From contig ML662442.1 in NCBI GenBank assembly GCA_007570785.1, positions 64,253,213 through 64,317,212 of the forward strand: a stretch of DNA of 64,000 nt, in the 5' to 3' direction. A program made the translations under genes and the position numbers. Shown one piece after another: positions 45,303 through 57,597 of the stretch (position 1 is the first letter of the stretch; every line of letters begins with the position of its first letter). This DNA is from Antilocapra americana (lineage: Eukaryota > Chordata > Mammalia > Artiodactyla > Antilocapridae). The notes under the pieces were generated by a model. That model searched no databases and had not been told where the DNA came from. It saw only the letters and a program-made list of their open reading frames with translations.

Positions 45303-45425
45303 TTTTTAAAAAATTATTTTTAATTGGAGCATACTTACTTGACAATATTGCGTTGGTTTCTGCCATACAACGTGAATCAGCCATAAGTATACATATGCCC
45401 CCTCCCTCTTGAACTGCCCCTCTCC
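45303..45425 (-). mobile_element. LINE-1 3' UTR fragment
   Basis: Reversed 3' UTR: TTTTTAATTGGAGCATACTT, ACAATATTGCGTTGGTTTCT, CCATACAACGTGAATCAGCC, then a C/T-rich end. Older than the two L1 copies described above. Confidence 0.7.
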
Positions 45426-47239
45426 CTAATTTTCTTTTATCCCCCAAGAGCCTTGCATACAAGAGGCACTTTAAGTAAACTATAAAACTCCACTTCTTTC
45501 TGTCTGCTGATCAGACAGTATTCTTTTTGATGGTGTGTGTGTATATTGCAGAAATGATGTCATGTGGCAAAAACTGTTATTTGGAATCTTTCTGTTCTTT
45601 GTGACTTATTTATAAAATCTATGCTTTTGATTTTCCAGGCTTTGGCACTGTATTCAAAGATCAACCCTTGGAATTCCAAAAATAATATTCCCCACATACT
45701 CCCACCCTGCCAGAAGAAAACTCTCCTATTTTCTCTCTCAAAGAAGCCTGGCTTATGTAAATAAAAAGAGTGCTATGGATTCCAAGCAATTGCATCTGCT
45801 GTGAATTTACGAAACCCATGCAGCAATTACTTGACTAAAGGCTCCCTCCCCTGGAAAGTAAGGTCTATCTAAGCATTCCTGGGAAAGCCAGCCTGCAGCC
45901 TGAATTGTGGGAATGTGTAAGGAAGAGCAGGGAATGGTAGCTTCCTAATGTGGCTGAATTCAACACCTCTCAGCAGAAATCGAACGTCGTGGAAATAGCC
46001 AGAGAGTTCCAGGGGCTGTGGGGAACTGGAAGTCATCCTCACCAGCTAGCAGCACATCTCACTGGAAGATGACACAGCCCAGTGAGTCGTTCTTCATCCC
46101 TCTTATGTGTCAGAGAGAAAACAGAGGTCCACAGACATAATTGCTGTCAATTTTCTTCCCTAATCTCCACTTCTAAACTAACCTCGGTTAGTGTACATTC
46201 TTTCCTTTTTCTCTCCTGACTCAAATGATAAATAGGTCCTATTTCTGTTTAATGGCAAGCTTGAAAATGTCTAATTGTTTGTTAGGACGTGACATAAAGG
46301 TCCTCTCTCTTGTGACTTCTTGACTGGCTCAGCGTCTGTCACATCTGTCGCTTGCTTCTGTACTCCTCTGTCTTGGCCCTGCTCTCCCTGCTCTGCGTTC
46401 CTAGATGCATCTCTCCCTCCCTCTGGAACATGAGCTGCTCAAGCATGGAGACTGTGCTTCACTCAATTTTATCTTTAGACACTTGCATAAGATACTTGCT
46501 CCTTGTAGGATTATAGAATAAGTGATAGAATAGACACATGCTTCAAGGAAATTAATATGAGAATGCTGCATAAAATGGATGGAAGAATGGGAAAATTGGA
46601 GATGATGATAACTATTGTAATAATCTAGTTGATAGGTGATGGGCATTTAAATACACAGACATGACAGGTAGCAGAGCCATGCTGCAGACATGTAAGGAGG
46701 GGATTGGAGTCAGGGGTGATTGCAGGTTTGGGAGCCATTGACAGATCATGACAATATACATTTATACATTCATTCACCCAGTATACAATGCCCCTTTCCA
46801 AGCCAGGCACTATTCTAGGGATTGGGGATGCAAAGATAAAAGAAATAAAACTAAAATTAAAAAAACTATAAACATGGTTAGAAGAATCAAATTTAAGAGG
46901 AGAATAAAATTATACAGTCAATTGTTTTTAGCTTGTCAAATTTGACAGGTAGGAGGCAGTCGGAAACCTAGTCCTGGAGCTTTGGAAAGAGATCAGATAC
47001 TTAGATAAATATTTGGGAGCCATTACGCAAAGGAAATAGTTACTTTAGGATTCCCAAGGGTAAAGATTGTGGGAAGAATTAATGGGATGACATAGTCTTG
47101 TGAAATTTTTCAAATATGCATTTTGAAACAAAAAATATCCTATAAACATCTGAGCAAGAGAAAGAGAGTTTACCTTTTTGGGGGGAGCACAAGCTAAGAT
47201 ATACTAAGCCAGAAGCTGAGATAGTCTTTAGGACTAGTC
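45426..47239. other. Intergenic; one L2-like scrap, otherwise nothing recognised
   Basis: 46755-46850 (CATTCATTCACCCAGTATAC, GCCAGGCACTATTCTAGGGA) looks like L2. The rest is unassigned and the short ORFs have no family signature. Confidence 0.5.
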
Positions 47240-47588
47240 ACAAATATTCCGGGTTTCTCTTCCTTCTGGGAACACAATAGGGTTATCCATCCTCAACCCT
47301 CATTGAATGAAGTGAGACCGTGTGACTTGCACTGTTGAGTGGAGTGATGTGGTTGACTCCCAGCTGGAAACTTGAAGCAACAGAGCACGGTTGGCCTCCT
47401 CTGTGCTCATTAAAGAGCATATTTAGATGAAGCCCTCCATAAAGCTAGATCCCTGAGCAGAGCCACTCTACTGATCTGGATTGGACATGGAGCATAAGTG
47501 AAAAATAAACCTCTGTTATGTTAAGCCACCATGGTTTGAGAGTTGTTTGCTTGTCACAACATCACCCAAACTATCCTGACTAATGCAC
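47240..47588 (+). mobile_element. MLT1-like MaLR LTR
   Basis: The right end AATAAACCTCTGTTATGTTA, AGCCACCATGGTTTGAGAGT, TGTTTGCTTGTCACAACATC, ATCCTGACTAATGCA is typical of MLT1-type LTR 3' ends. The left part is more diverged. Confidence 0.7.
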
Positions 47589-47769
47589 AGCTTAACCTGT
47601 TCAAATATCCATATGCACGTGGACATTCATAGTCACAGGTTTCCTTCCATTTTATAACCTTCCCATATCCTCATCCACATGGTTAAAAATTCTTCTCTAG
47701 CTCTGCTTCTGCATTCCAGCCCTAAGGAAGAAACAAAGGGAAATCAGTTTAACTCTAGGGGAGCAAAGT

Positions 47770-47962
47770 TATAGTTAGTCGCTCTGTTGTGTCTGACTGT
47801 TTTGTGATTCCATGGCTATAGCTTACCAGGCTCCTCTATCCATGGAATTCTGTAGGCAAGAATACTGGAGTAGGTTGCTATTTCCTTCTCCAGGGGATGT
47901 TCCTGACCCATGGACTGGGTCTCCCACTTTGCAGGAAGATTCTTTACCATCTGAGCCACTAA
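47770..47962 (-). mobile_element. Bov-tA SINE
   Basis: Minus orientation: TTAGTCGCTCTGTTGTGTCT at left, body, and GATTCTTTACCATCTGAGCC at right. Confidence 0.92.
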
Positions 47963-48150
47963 GTTAAAGTTGCACATATTGCTCTTTCTCACAATCCAGT
48001 CACAAAAATCTGGCCACAGCATCACAACTAATGAATGGCATGAGAGACTGAAAAAATTGGTCACTAGCTGGGTATTAAATCTCTGGGTGAGTGGGGTTGG
48101 TTCTATTACTAAAAAGAAGACAATGAATGCTGGGGACAATTTAGAGTGTC

Positions 48151-48357
48151 TGCCTACGTAGCCCATGGGTAAAGAATCTGCCTGCCAATGCAGAAGACGT
48201 GGGTTCAATTTCTGGATCAGGACGATCCCCTGGAGAAAGAAATGGCTATCCACTCCAGTATTCTTGCCTGCAGAATTCCATGGACATGGGAGACTGGTGG
48301 GCCATAGTCCATGGGGTCGCAAGGAGTTACATACAACCGAGTGACCGAGCACATGCT
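48151..48357 (+). mobile_element. Bov-tA SINE
   Basis: GTAAAGAATCTGCCTGCCAA head, GGGTTCAATTTCTGG, body and GTGACCGAGCACATG end. Confidence 0.92.
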
Positions 48358-48399
48358 ATAGGGTACATGACATGCTTGAAAAACTGAAGTAAGTGTTGA

Positions 48400-48955
48400 A
48401 TAGCTATGGCTGGAGAATCGAGCGAGATGCGGAGAGTGGCTCAAGAAGAGGCACCAGAGGTAAGTGGGGTTGAGATCAAGACAGGCCTTCACTTAAATGT
48501 GATGGAAAGGCACTAAAGACTTTTAAGTAGGGAAGTAACATGGTCAGCTTTGCATTTAAGAATATTCTTCTGGTTGCAGGAAGGAGGATGCACTGAAGGG
48601 CAATCAGGCAGCTTTCGTAGGATCCAGTGAGAGTCAGTAGGCAGCCTCAGGCAGGGGCTCTGGCAATAGGAAGCTGAAGCTGAATTCTACCGTGCTGTGG
48701 AACACAGAATCAAGAATTCTGGAGTTGTGGGTGAGGGACACAGAGGCTGAGGGAAAGGGGAGAGTTAAAGATGTTCCGGAATTTCTGGCTTTAGGATTGA
48801 AGTGGATGAAGCTGTCATTACCTGGAGGGAGAATTCTGGCAGAGAATCAGGATAGTGGATTTTCCAGGGGCCTGGGCTATAAGGTGGGGAACCTGCAGAT
48901 GGACTTCATCATAGTGGAGCCATGATGAAGTCTGAGTTCTTAAGTTAGGTAATGG
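48400..48955 (+). mobile_element. Possible L2 LINE fragment
   Basis: GGCACTAAAGACTTTTAAGT, GGGAAGTAACATGGTCAGCT and TTCTTCTGGTTGCAGGAAGG follow a common L2 phrase (heavy matches to the replacement-of-body region), with diverged flanks. No coding frame remains. Confidence 0.45.
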
Positions 48956-48984
48956 TTTCATTAAAAAATAATAGTTTGCAACTT

Positions 48985-50853
48985 ACTTTGTTAGTTAGTT
49001 CAGTTGCTAAATTGTGTATGACTCTTTGCAACCCCATGGACTGCAGCACACCAGGCTTCCCTGTCCATCACCAACTCCCGGAGCTTATTCAAAATCATGT
49101 CCGTAGAGTCTGTGATGCCATCCAACCGTCTCATCCTCTGTCTTCCCATTCTCCTCCTGCCTTCAACCATTCCCAGCTTCAGGGTCTTTTCCAGTGAGTC
49201 AGCTCTTTGCATCATGTGTCCAAAGTACTGGAGTTTCAGTTTCAGCATCAGTCCTTCCAATGAATATTCAGGACTGACTTCCTTTAGGATGGACTGGTTG
49301 GATCTCCTTGCAGTCCAACAGACTCTCAAGAGTCTTTTCCAACACCACAGTTCAAAAGCATCAGTTTTTCAGGACTCAGTTTTCTTTATAGTCCAACTCT
49401 CACATCCATACATGACTACTGGAAAAACCACAGCTTTGACTAGACAGACCTTTGTTGGCAAAGTAATGTCTCTTTACTGTTTTTTTTTTTAATATGCTGT
49501 CTAGGTTGCTCATAGTTTTTCTTCCAAGGAGCAAGCATCTTTTAATTTCATCATCTGCAGTGATTTTGGAGCCCCTCAAAATAAAGTCTCTCATTGTTTC
49601 CCCATCTATTTGCCATGAAGTGATGGGACTGGAAGCCATGATCTTAGTTTTCTGAATGGTGAGCTTTAAGCCAACTTTTTCAGTCTCTTCTTTCACTTTC
49701 ATCAAGAGGCTCTTTAGGTCTTCTTCACTTTCTGCCACAAGGGTGGTCTGCATCTCTGAGGTTATTGATATTTCTCCTGGCAATCTTGACTTCAGTTTGT
49801 GCTTCATCCAGTCCAGCGTTTCTCATGATGTACTCTGCATATAAGTTAAATAAGCAGGGTGCTGTAAGTTAAGTAAGCAGGGTGACAATATACAGCCTTG
49901 ATGTACTCCTTTCCCAATTTGGAACCAGTCTGTTATTCTATGTCCAGTTCTAACTGTTGCTTCTTGACTTGTGTACAGATTTCTCAAGAGGCAGGTCAGG
50001 TGGTCTGGTATTCCCACCTCTTTCAGAATTTTCCACAATTTATTGTGATCCACACAGTTAAAGGCTTTGGCATTGTCAATAAAGCAGAAGTAGATGTTTT
50101 TCTGAAACTCTCTTGCTTTTTCGATGAGCCAACGGATGTTGGCAATTTGATGTCTGGTTCCTCTGTCTTTTCTAAATCCAGCTTGAACATCTGGATTAAT
50201 GGTTCACATACTGTTGAAGCCTGCTTTGGAGAATTTTGAGCATTAGTTGCTACCATATGAGATGGGTGCAACTGTGTGGTAGTTTAAGCATTCTTTGGCA
50301 TTGCCTTTCTTTGGGATTGGAATTAAAACTGACCTTTTCCAGTCCTTTGGCCACTGCTGAGTTTCCCAAATTTGCTGGCATATTGAGTGAAGCACTTGAA
50401 CATCATCATCTTTTAGGACTTGAAAGAGCTCAGCTGGAATTCCATCACCCCCACTAGCTTTGTTCGTAGTGATGTTTCTTAAGGCCCCCTTGACTTCCCA
50501 TTCCAGGAAGTCTGGCTCTAGGTGAGTGGTCACACTATCATGATTATCTGGGTCATGAAGATCTTTTTTGTACAGTTCTTCTGTGTATTCTTCCCACCCC
50601 TTCTTAATATCTTCTGCTTCTTTCAGGTCCATACCATTTCTGTCCTTTATTGAGCTCATGTTTGCATGAAATGTTCCCTTGGTATCTCTAATTTTCTTGA
50701 AGATGTCTAGTATTTCCTATTCTGTTGTTTCCTCTATTTCTTTGCATTGATCACTGAGGAAGGTTTTCTTATCTCTCCTTAATATTATTTGGAACTCTGC
50801 ATTCAAATCAGTATATCTTTCCTTTTCTCCTTCACCTTTTGCATCTTTTTAAA
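48985..50853 (-). mobile_element. BovB LINE, 5'-truncated, long but degraded
   Basis: Reversed BovB from the 3' end (TAGTTCAGTTGCTAAATTG) to just before the RT region (reversed GKGEKERYT-type sequence near 50820). Readable ORF2 pieces: 50243-50659 (SSIKDRNGMDLKEAEDIKKG, RSVLIPIPKKGNAKECLNY), 49823-50053 (HNKLWKILKEVGIPDHLTC), 49400-49807 and 49000-49329 (C-terminus). A five-base loss removes the YADD catalytic box (reads SEMQTTLVAES). There is also a local duplication near 49840-49885 and a T-run at 49481-49491. Confidence 0.95.
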
Positions 50854-51404
50854 AATATTATTATTTTATATATATTTTTTGTACGTACCAAGTACAGTAT
50901 AATTTAATCATTTACAAGGAGTCTACATACAACCCAAGATAGAGAAACACTGTCCCAGAGAATGACTACTATTTTTATATTTAAAAAAAAATTCAAATTC
51001 AGTGTCAGCAAGACTGTTTCATGCCATTAAAAAACCTCCAACAAGTATTCTCAGAGGTTAACTTTTAATTAATACAACTTCTTATTAGATACTTTCTGTA
51101 CTTGTAAAATACACTCTTAGTTAGCTGAATGAGTTATAGATTCAAATGTTAAAAGTTAATTTCCAAAAATTACAGCTTTTGCTTTGGAAACATTGGGCTT
51201 TAGCTCTTATTTCTAATTAGGCTATACATAGCAGGGCCAGACTCTGTTAAGAGAATTACTGTTGTGTGACAATGAATCATGTTGACTGCACATGGCAGAA
51301 TGCTTATTGTTTTATTCTGTATGCATCCAATTCTTCCAAAAGTGATCTCAAGTTATTTGGGCCCTAGGTGCAAGGCATGCCCCTTATGTTCTCAGTAAAA
51401 ACTG
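50854..51404. other. Intergenic, AT-rich; nothing recognised
   Basis: TA-rich at its left edge (50855-50885), otherwise unassigned. Confidence 0.5.
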
Positions 51405-51628
51405 TTATTCCCTGGTGGCTCAGATAGTAAAGCATCTGCCTACAATGTGGGAAACCCGGGTTTGATCCCTGGGTGGGGAAGATCCTCTGGAGAAGGAAAT
51501 GGCAACCCATTTCCTTGGTTGTGGGTACTCTTGCCTGAAGAATTCCATGGATGGAGGAGCCTGGTAGGCTATAGTCCATGTGGTAGCAAAGAGTCAGACA
51601 CCACTGAGCGACTTCACACTCAAACATA
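51405..51628 (+). mobile_element. Bov-tA SINE
   Basis: CCCTGGTGGCTCAGATAGTA head, GGTTTGATCCC, and GACACCACTGAGCGACTTC end. About 15 extra bases (TTGGTTGTGGGTAC) interrupt the body near 51515. Confidence 0.93.
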
Positions 51629-52018
51629 AACATTGTTATCAGACACATGTGTAGAATGTTCCCAGAGGCTCTGACACTTGTGCTGATAAGAAGCTAGTTC
51701 TCTATAAAAATCAATAGTTAAAGTTATAATTTGAATTCAAAGAGCTTGGTTTGTACTTGATAGCAGCCCTCGGCATCAAAGCTGAGGAAAGATCAGCAGA
51801 ACTTGACACCTTACTTCTTCGGCAAGGTTTTTCCCCAAGGTGCTAGTAACAAGAGAATGGCCATAGCTATTATCTTAAGAAGCCCAAATTTATAATTTAT
51901 TTAGAAGGAAATTGATGTAGACATACATTACCTGGAATGTTCAGTGGGTTATTGATTAAAATATAAGGGCAATAGAGGTTTCCTTTTTATCTTTTAAAAA
52001 GAGGGTAGGTTATATTAT
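51629..52018. other. Intergenic; nothing recognised
   Basis: Unique-looking AT-rich DNA between two Bov-tA copies. Confidence 0.5.
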
Positions 52019-52236
52019 ATTCCCAAGTGGTGCTAGTAGTAAAGAACCCACAATACAGGACACATAAGAGATGTGAGTTCAATCCTCAGATAGGGAAGAT
52101 CCTCTAGAGGAGGAAATGGCAACCCACTCCAGTATTGTGCCTGGAGAAGCCCATGAACAGAGGAGCCTGGCAGGCTACAGTCCACGGGGTTACAAATAAT
52201 CGGACATGATTGAGCAACTTAGCACATGCATACAGG
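52019..52236 (+). mobile_element. Bov-tA SINE
   Basis: TTCCCAAGTGGTGCTAGTAG head, GAGTTCAATCCTCAG, CCACTCCAGTATTG body and GACATGATTGAGCAACTTAG end. The tRNA-like head has lost several bases. Confidence 0.92.
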
Positions 52237-52654
52237 TTATATTTTATGTCCAAGCAAATAACGATTTTACAGAGTAGATGAATGTTCTTAATAAAGATCT
52301 GGAAGCTGAAAATACTTCTAGAGGGCTTTATTTTTCTAGAGGTTTTCATACAACCTCGGGAGAATTTTTGAATCCAGTTGGAAATAAATCTAAGGTTTTT
52401 AAAAATGTTTTTCAGCATTTCATGAATCTTAGATAATAAACATATTCATCAAATGTCATTTCCATTTTAAATCAACCTCCCTCAGTTGAGTCAGCATGGG
52501 GTTTTGACCTGAAAAAAAAAAAAACGCTGAAAACACAAATTTGAAAATGTGAAAAGTGACAGAGCAAGAATCATATTGATTCTGGATGTCATGACAGCTG
52601 GTGCTGACTGATGCTTTCTGTGGGCCTGGCTCTAGACTGAGCACCATTTCTTCC
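52237..52654. other. Intergenic; nothing recognised
   Basis: Unassigned; an A-run at 52513-52524. Confidence 0.5.
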
Positions 52655-52728
52655 TTCTCTCTTTCAAGCCTCAGATCACTATGAGGTCAATTCTATTATT
52701 ATCCCTGTTTTATGGATGAAGTCTAGAG
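52655..52728 (-). mobile_element. MIR SINE fragment
   Basis: CACTATGAGGTCAATTCTAT and TATTATCCCTGTTTTATGGA are the reversed MIR core; the adjoining BovB cuts it short. Confidence 0.65.
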
Positions 52729-52730
52729 CC

Positions 52731-53488
52731 TTCAGTTCAGTTCAGTTCAGTCGCTCAGTCATGTCCAACTCTTTGCGACCCCATGAACCGCAGCATGCCA
52801 GGCCTCTCTGTCCATCACCAACTCCCTGAGTCCACCCAAACCCATGTCCATCAAGTCGGTGATGCCATCCAGCCATCTCATCTTCTGTTTTCCCCTTCTC
52901 CTCCTGCCCTCAATCTTTCCCAGCATCAGGGTCTTTTCCAATGAGTCAGCTCTTCGCATCAGGTGGCCAAAATATTGGAGTTTCAGTTTCAACATCCATC
53001 CTTCCAGTGAACACCCAGGACTGATCTCCTTTAGGATTGACTGGTTGGATCTCCTTGCACTCCAAGGGACTCTCAAGAGTCTTCTCCAACACCACAGTTC
53101 AAAAGCATCAGTTCTTTGGTGCTCAGCTTTCTTCACCATCCAACTCTCACATCCATACATGACTACTGGAAAAACCATAGCCTTGACTATACGGACCTTT
53201 GTTGGCAAAGTAATGTCTCTGCTTTTTAACATGCTGTCTAGGTTGGTCATAACTTTCCTTCCAAGAAGTAAGCATCTTTTAATTTCATTGCTGCAATCAC
53301 CATCTGCATTGAGTTTGGAGCCCAGAAAAATAAAGTCAGCCACTGTTTCCCCATCTATTTGCCTTGAAGTGATGGGACCTGATGTCATGATCTTAGTTTT
53401 CTGAATGTTGAGCTTTAAGCCAACTTTTTCACTCTCCTCTTTCACTTTCATCAAGAGGCTCTTTAGTTCTTCTTCACTTTCTGCCACC
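52731..53488 (-). mobile_element. BovB LINE, 5'-truncated, best-preserved copy
   Basis: Reversed BovB from an intact 3' terminal repeat (TTCAGTTCAGTTCAGTCGCT) to just after the YADD codons. The remaining ORF2 tail is open throughout, so this is probably the youngest BovB here. No clear target-site duplication was found by eye. Confidence 0.96.
52759..53487 (-). pseudogene. BovB ORF2 C-terminal 242 codons, open
   Basis: The frame opens with [20 protein letters not shown] directly downstream of where the catalytic YADD would be. It continues with the RT thumb and connection region: [61 protein letters not shown], and [20 protein letters not shown] near the end. It lacks the endonuclease and RT palm, so it cannot be a working enzyme. 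The open frame reflects recent insertion, not selection. Confidence 0.92.
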
Positions 53489-53850
53489 TTAGGGGTTAAT
53501 AATGACCTCGCTGGATCCAGAGCCTGGCCTCTTTACCATGGTATACATGAACAGATACAAAATGTCAATGTACAACGGATGTACAGGTGTGGAAAAATTC
53601 AGCTTCTATCCATCCTATCTGTGATTGAGTCCTTCCAAGGATAGTAAAGGTCACAGGAATGGTTCAGAAGACCAGACACTCCTCCTCTTTCTTTTGCAGG
53701 TTTGCTTTCTACGTCTGACCCTGAGAAGTAGAGTTGTCACCCAGCTCCTTAAGGAGCACGACTCAGGTGCTCAGCAATCACTACCATCCCTTTGTCCATC
53801 TGGTCATCGGTCTACTGAGCAAGTCAACAAACACATGTTGATAGACTTTG
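53489..53850. other. Intergenic; nothing recognised
   Basis: Short ORFs at 53625-53870 have no family signature. Confidence 0.5.
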
Positions 53851-54031
53851 CTTTCCAATGCATGAGGTAGAGGTTCAATTCCTAGTCAGAGAGCTAAGAT
53901 CCCACATGCCCCATGACCAAAAAAAAAAAAACCAAAAAACAAAACCTGAAGCATAAAACAGAAGCAGTGTTGTAACAAATTCAATAAAGACTTAAAAAAT
54001 GGTCCACATCAAAAAATTTTTAAAAAAACAA
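53851..54031 (+). mobile_element. CHR-type SINE with A-rich tail
   Basis: GTAGAGGTTCAATTCCTAGT, GAGCTAAGATCCCACATGCC, an A-run, then the CAATAAAGACTTAAAAAATG tail typical of one CHR subfamily. The head is diverged. Confidence 0.85.
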
Positions 54032-55608
54032 GCACATATTGAATTCTCATTCTAGAGGAAGGAAAAGTAGATAAACAAGGCAGGATGCCTGTCTAATTGG
54101 AGGGAAAATGTTAGATGAGAAATGCATTAACATTGATTCTGTTAGTGGCCCAGTGCCCTCTCCCTCCTGAACATGCTTCTTACTCCTTTTGGGGTTTGTA
54201 TCTGCCTATGATAGATCTTGAAGTGCTTACAATTTCAAATGTGTGTATCTTTTATTCTCTTAGATGCTGCAGATTCCTTCATGTTTAAACAGGGTGATGC
54301 TTTACTCTGTGAGATGCTTTCTCCAAAGCTAAGCATCTTTATAGCCTTCACTAATGAAACGTGGTACTTGCAGATATTTATAGCAAAGTCTTAAATTGAA
54401 AGGAACTTACTGAGTTTTAAAAAAGTGTCAGCTTTTGATACTTGCAATACTAAAATGAATTCTATGTGACCAAAAGACAATCACAACCCTAAAATATTAC
54501 ATTTTGAAATGGAAAACCATGTCAATTTACACTAATTTACAAATCTTAATTAATATAATAATTTTGCCAGATATATAAGAGTGAATATTTTGGATATTTG
54601 ACAATTACTACCATTATTTATAAATGATATTTTATAAATAATAAGTGGTTAAGAATTTTCACTTTTAGACATAGTTAAAAATTCCAGATCTTTGGGAATC
54701 AGCATTTTCATTTGTATGAAACGGTCCTAAGAAAATAATCAAATATGAGGAAAAAAATTTGTGTAAGCATTTCAACATAGTAGTATTTATATAATAATAA
54801 ATATGCTTGGTGTTAAAAAGGAAATAACCAACAAGAGGGGAATGGACAATTATGCAGACATATGCATAAAATATTTTCATGAAATGGTTTATTATATGAG
54901 ACAATTTTAATGTTAAGTTAGAAAAAAAAGGTAAGGACTAGTAGACAACATGATGATGAACTCAATTCTGTAATAACCATGCTCTCAGCTGTGCAGGGAT
55001 GCCCTTCAGCAGCCATATTTAGTTTTTGTGACTCTCACTCACCACCTATGGAATTTGTGATTAGGATTGAGACTGAAGGATAGTTTTCTTGATTGGCTAA
55101 ACAAGTAGCTATGTGAACATGAAGCTGCGAGGGAGGAGAGGGTGGAGGAGAAACACACAGGTGCCTGGATTCCCTGATGGCTTCAAGTGCTATTTCCAGG
55201 CCCTTATGGGTCAATTCTTTCCCTTTTCATGTAAGCTGAAGTCATTGCATTGAAAATTGCTCATGTTACAATTAGATAAGCAGAGAAAATATAGATACTT
55301 TTACTCTTGAAAATAGGTCTAATCTTCTTTAAGAGTTTCCCTGGTTAGTGAGAGAACTGTGTTTTAGACATATTCAGTAAATGCAGTGTAATCTGATGAC
55401 TTTATTAAAGAGACTACAGTTATCATATTCCACACATGTCTTAGTGTTTTATATTTTAGATTTGCTTCCCCCTCACTCCTCTTTTTTAAACAGTGTCTGT
55501 GAATTTAGAGGACTTACTCAACCCAGTGTCCTTCTGGCATCCATTGCTGAAATGTGCAAGCCAGCATAGCTTAAGGCCTGTTTTTGCATTGTTAGGTAGC
55601 CTGATGTG
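54032..55608. other. Intergenic, AT-rich; nothing recognised
   Basis: 54680-54910 has old LINE-like phrasing (GGGGAATGGACAATTATGCA) that I cannot place with confidence. The rest is unassigned. Confidence 0.5.
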
Positions 55609-55819
55609 AGCATAGTAAGTCACTTCAGCTGTGTCTGACTCTTTGTGACCCTCTGGATTGTAGCCCGCCAGGCTCCTCTGTCCTTGGATTTCTCCAGGCG
55701 AGAATACCTTCTTCCAAGGGATCTTCCCAACCTGGAGATGAATCTAAGTTTCTTATGTCTCCTGCATTGGCAGGCAGTTTCTTTACCATTCTTTACCACT
55801 AGTGCCACCTGGGAAGCCC
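55609..55819 (-). mobile_element. Bov-tA SINE
   Basis: Minus orientation: GTAAGTCACTTCAGCTGTGT at left and GCCACCTGGGAAGCCC at right. A duplicated CTTTACCATT word sits in the head. Confidence 0.93.
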
Positions 55820-57597
55820 TTGCTAATGTGGTAAACCCTGCCTATTTACTCATTTCTTTTTCAGCTCTTGTTCTTGTGGTCAGCCCTTGATATTTTTGTT
55901 GTGTTTCCCTTTCTAAGTCCAGGATCTTTTTATGCTAAAGATGGTGATCTCTTTCATCAAGTATCTAGATAAAGGCTGACTCATTGCAGAACACTCTTTG
56001 GGACATTCAGGAGATTCTGGGATCTCATCCATGCCATGTAGACACTGAGGATGGCTTAGGAGAGTCAAACTCAGGTCTGCTGTCTGTCTGTCTTAGCGGG
56101 AAGTGGGGACTACCTGTAGGATGGCCTCTCCTACACTTCCAAATGGAAAGTGGAAAAGGGCCCTGCTCTTCAAGTATACTCTCTTGTCTCTCCTTTCAGG
56201 ACTTTGGCCAGAGAGGAGGTACAGCATTGTATCTTACTGGGGACTTGCTTTTTTCCCTTTCTAATTCTCACAAGCCACCAGAATCAGAAGGGATGGTCTT
56301 TCTTCTCTCTGTCTTTCTTAACACCCTCCTACATCATATACTCCACTTTCCACTGGTCATACTTAACCTGTTCCTTTCTCTGGAGCTACAAGGTTGGGGG
56401 GAAGGTGAGGGGTGGGGATCAGCCTCCAATTTTAAAAAGGTATCAGGATTGGATGATATATATCAGAATGATAAAGTGGATTCTTACTGCTGAGAAATCA
56501 AAAGATATACACCTGTATGCAGAACATTAGATCTGCAAACACACATACGCATACACAAACACACACACTCACTCACTCAAAAACTCTTTAAACCATTATC
56601 TCTTTATCTAGACTAGGAGTGGGGCTATGCTCCTTAGTAACTGAGAGTCTTTGTTAAAAAAAAGTTCAAGTTCAGTTGAAAGGCTCACAAGATGACGTTT
56701 CATCATCTTTGAAATGTGTGTTCATATTCTTTTGTGACCCACGTACATCCTAGCCTCCTAGTCCTGGCTAGGGTGACTGCCAGTGCTTTCTTGTAATTAC
56801 TTAACTCCTGTAGATTAGATAATGACCTCAGCTTCTTTACAGAAGAGAGACAAAACATTTTAAAACATACTATGAAAGATCTTTCCAGTTACATTGCCCT
56901 GTGACTCTACAAAGGCTGAATCTGAGAGAATGTTGAATGAAGAAAGAAACTGTCATTAACACTTACTTTCATCTTCTCCTGAAAGCTTTTCCTAAACAAA
57001 TCTGATCAATCTTCCTCTAACTTAAAAGATCTTTAAATGCTTTTCTTGGTTTCCCTTCCTGGTCTGGCCATATTAAACAAGAGTATAACTGCTCGTGCGT
57101 AAAAGGATGGTGATAATAGTGCATAACTTAAAGGACTGTTGTGAAAGCTTGACTGGGAGTAGAAAAGCTTTTAGATCCTGGAGGGATTCCGGGTATCGCC
57201 AGGTCACTGTTCTGGACAGGATTTGCCAGAACCTCAAAACAGACAAGTCAGATTCTTCATGAGTGTCTTAGATAATCATCTCAGATGAGGAGGTTGAGGA
57301 CAGTGAGACAAAAAGTATTAAAATGGATTGAATGGGGTCTGGAGAAGTGTTGGGAAAAGAGAAAGAGAAATGGTTTGAGGGGGAAGCTGAGGTTAAATCC
57401 TGCTCGAGGTTCCCTCTTGTTCGATGAGTTTGATCAGATCACTTGGCTTCTCTGAGCCTCTGTTTCCTAAGTGCAAACAGTAAACCTTCCAAGTAAATTT
57501 GGAAGTGAACAGATGGTTTTTAGAAAGGAAGGCAAAACCAAACCTGAATGGTGAATAAATGTGAGATGATAACCAATTTCACTGACAAGAATGGAAG
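55820..57597. other. Intergenic; nothing recognised except a CA/CT-rich run
   Basis: Two overlapping plus-strand ORFs at 55984-56530 (169 and 126 codons, different frames) have no recognisable domain; overlap in two frames argues against a gene. CA-rich run at 56535-56580. Confidence 0.5.
56535..56580. repeat. Imperfect CA/CACT microsatellite
   Basis: Alternating ACAC and CATAC words ending in ACTCACTCACTCA. Confidence 0.8.

Noticed and set aside
52844..53404. 186-codon plus-strand ORF
   Set aside because: Antisense to the open BovB ORF2 tail at 52759-53487.
55984..56530. Two overlapping plus-strand ORFs (169 and 126 codons)
   Set aside because: Different frames of the same DNA, no known motif; I could not support either as a gene.
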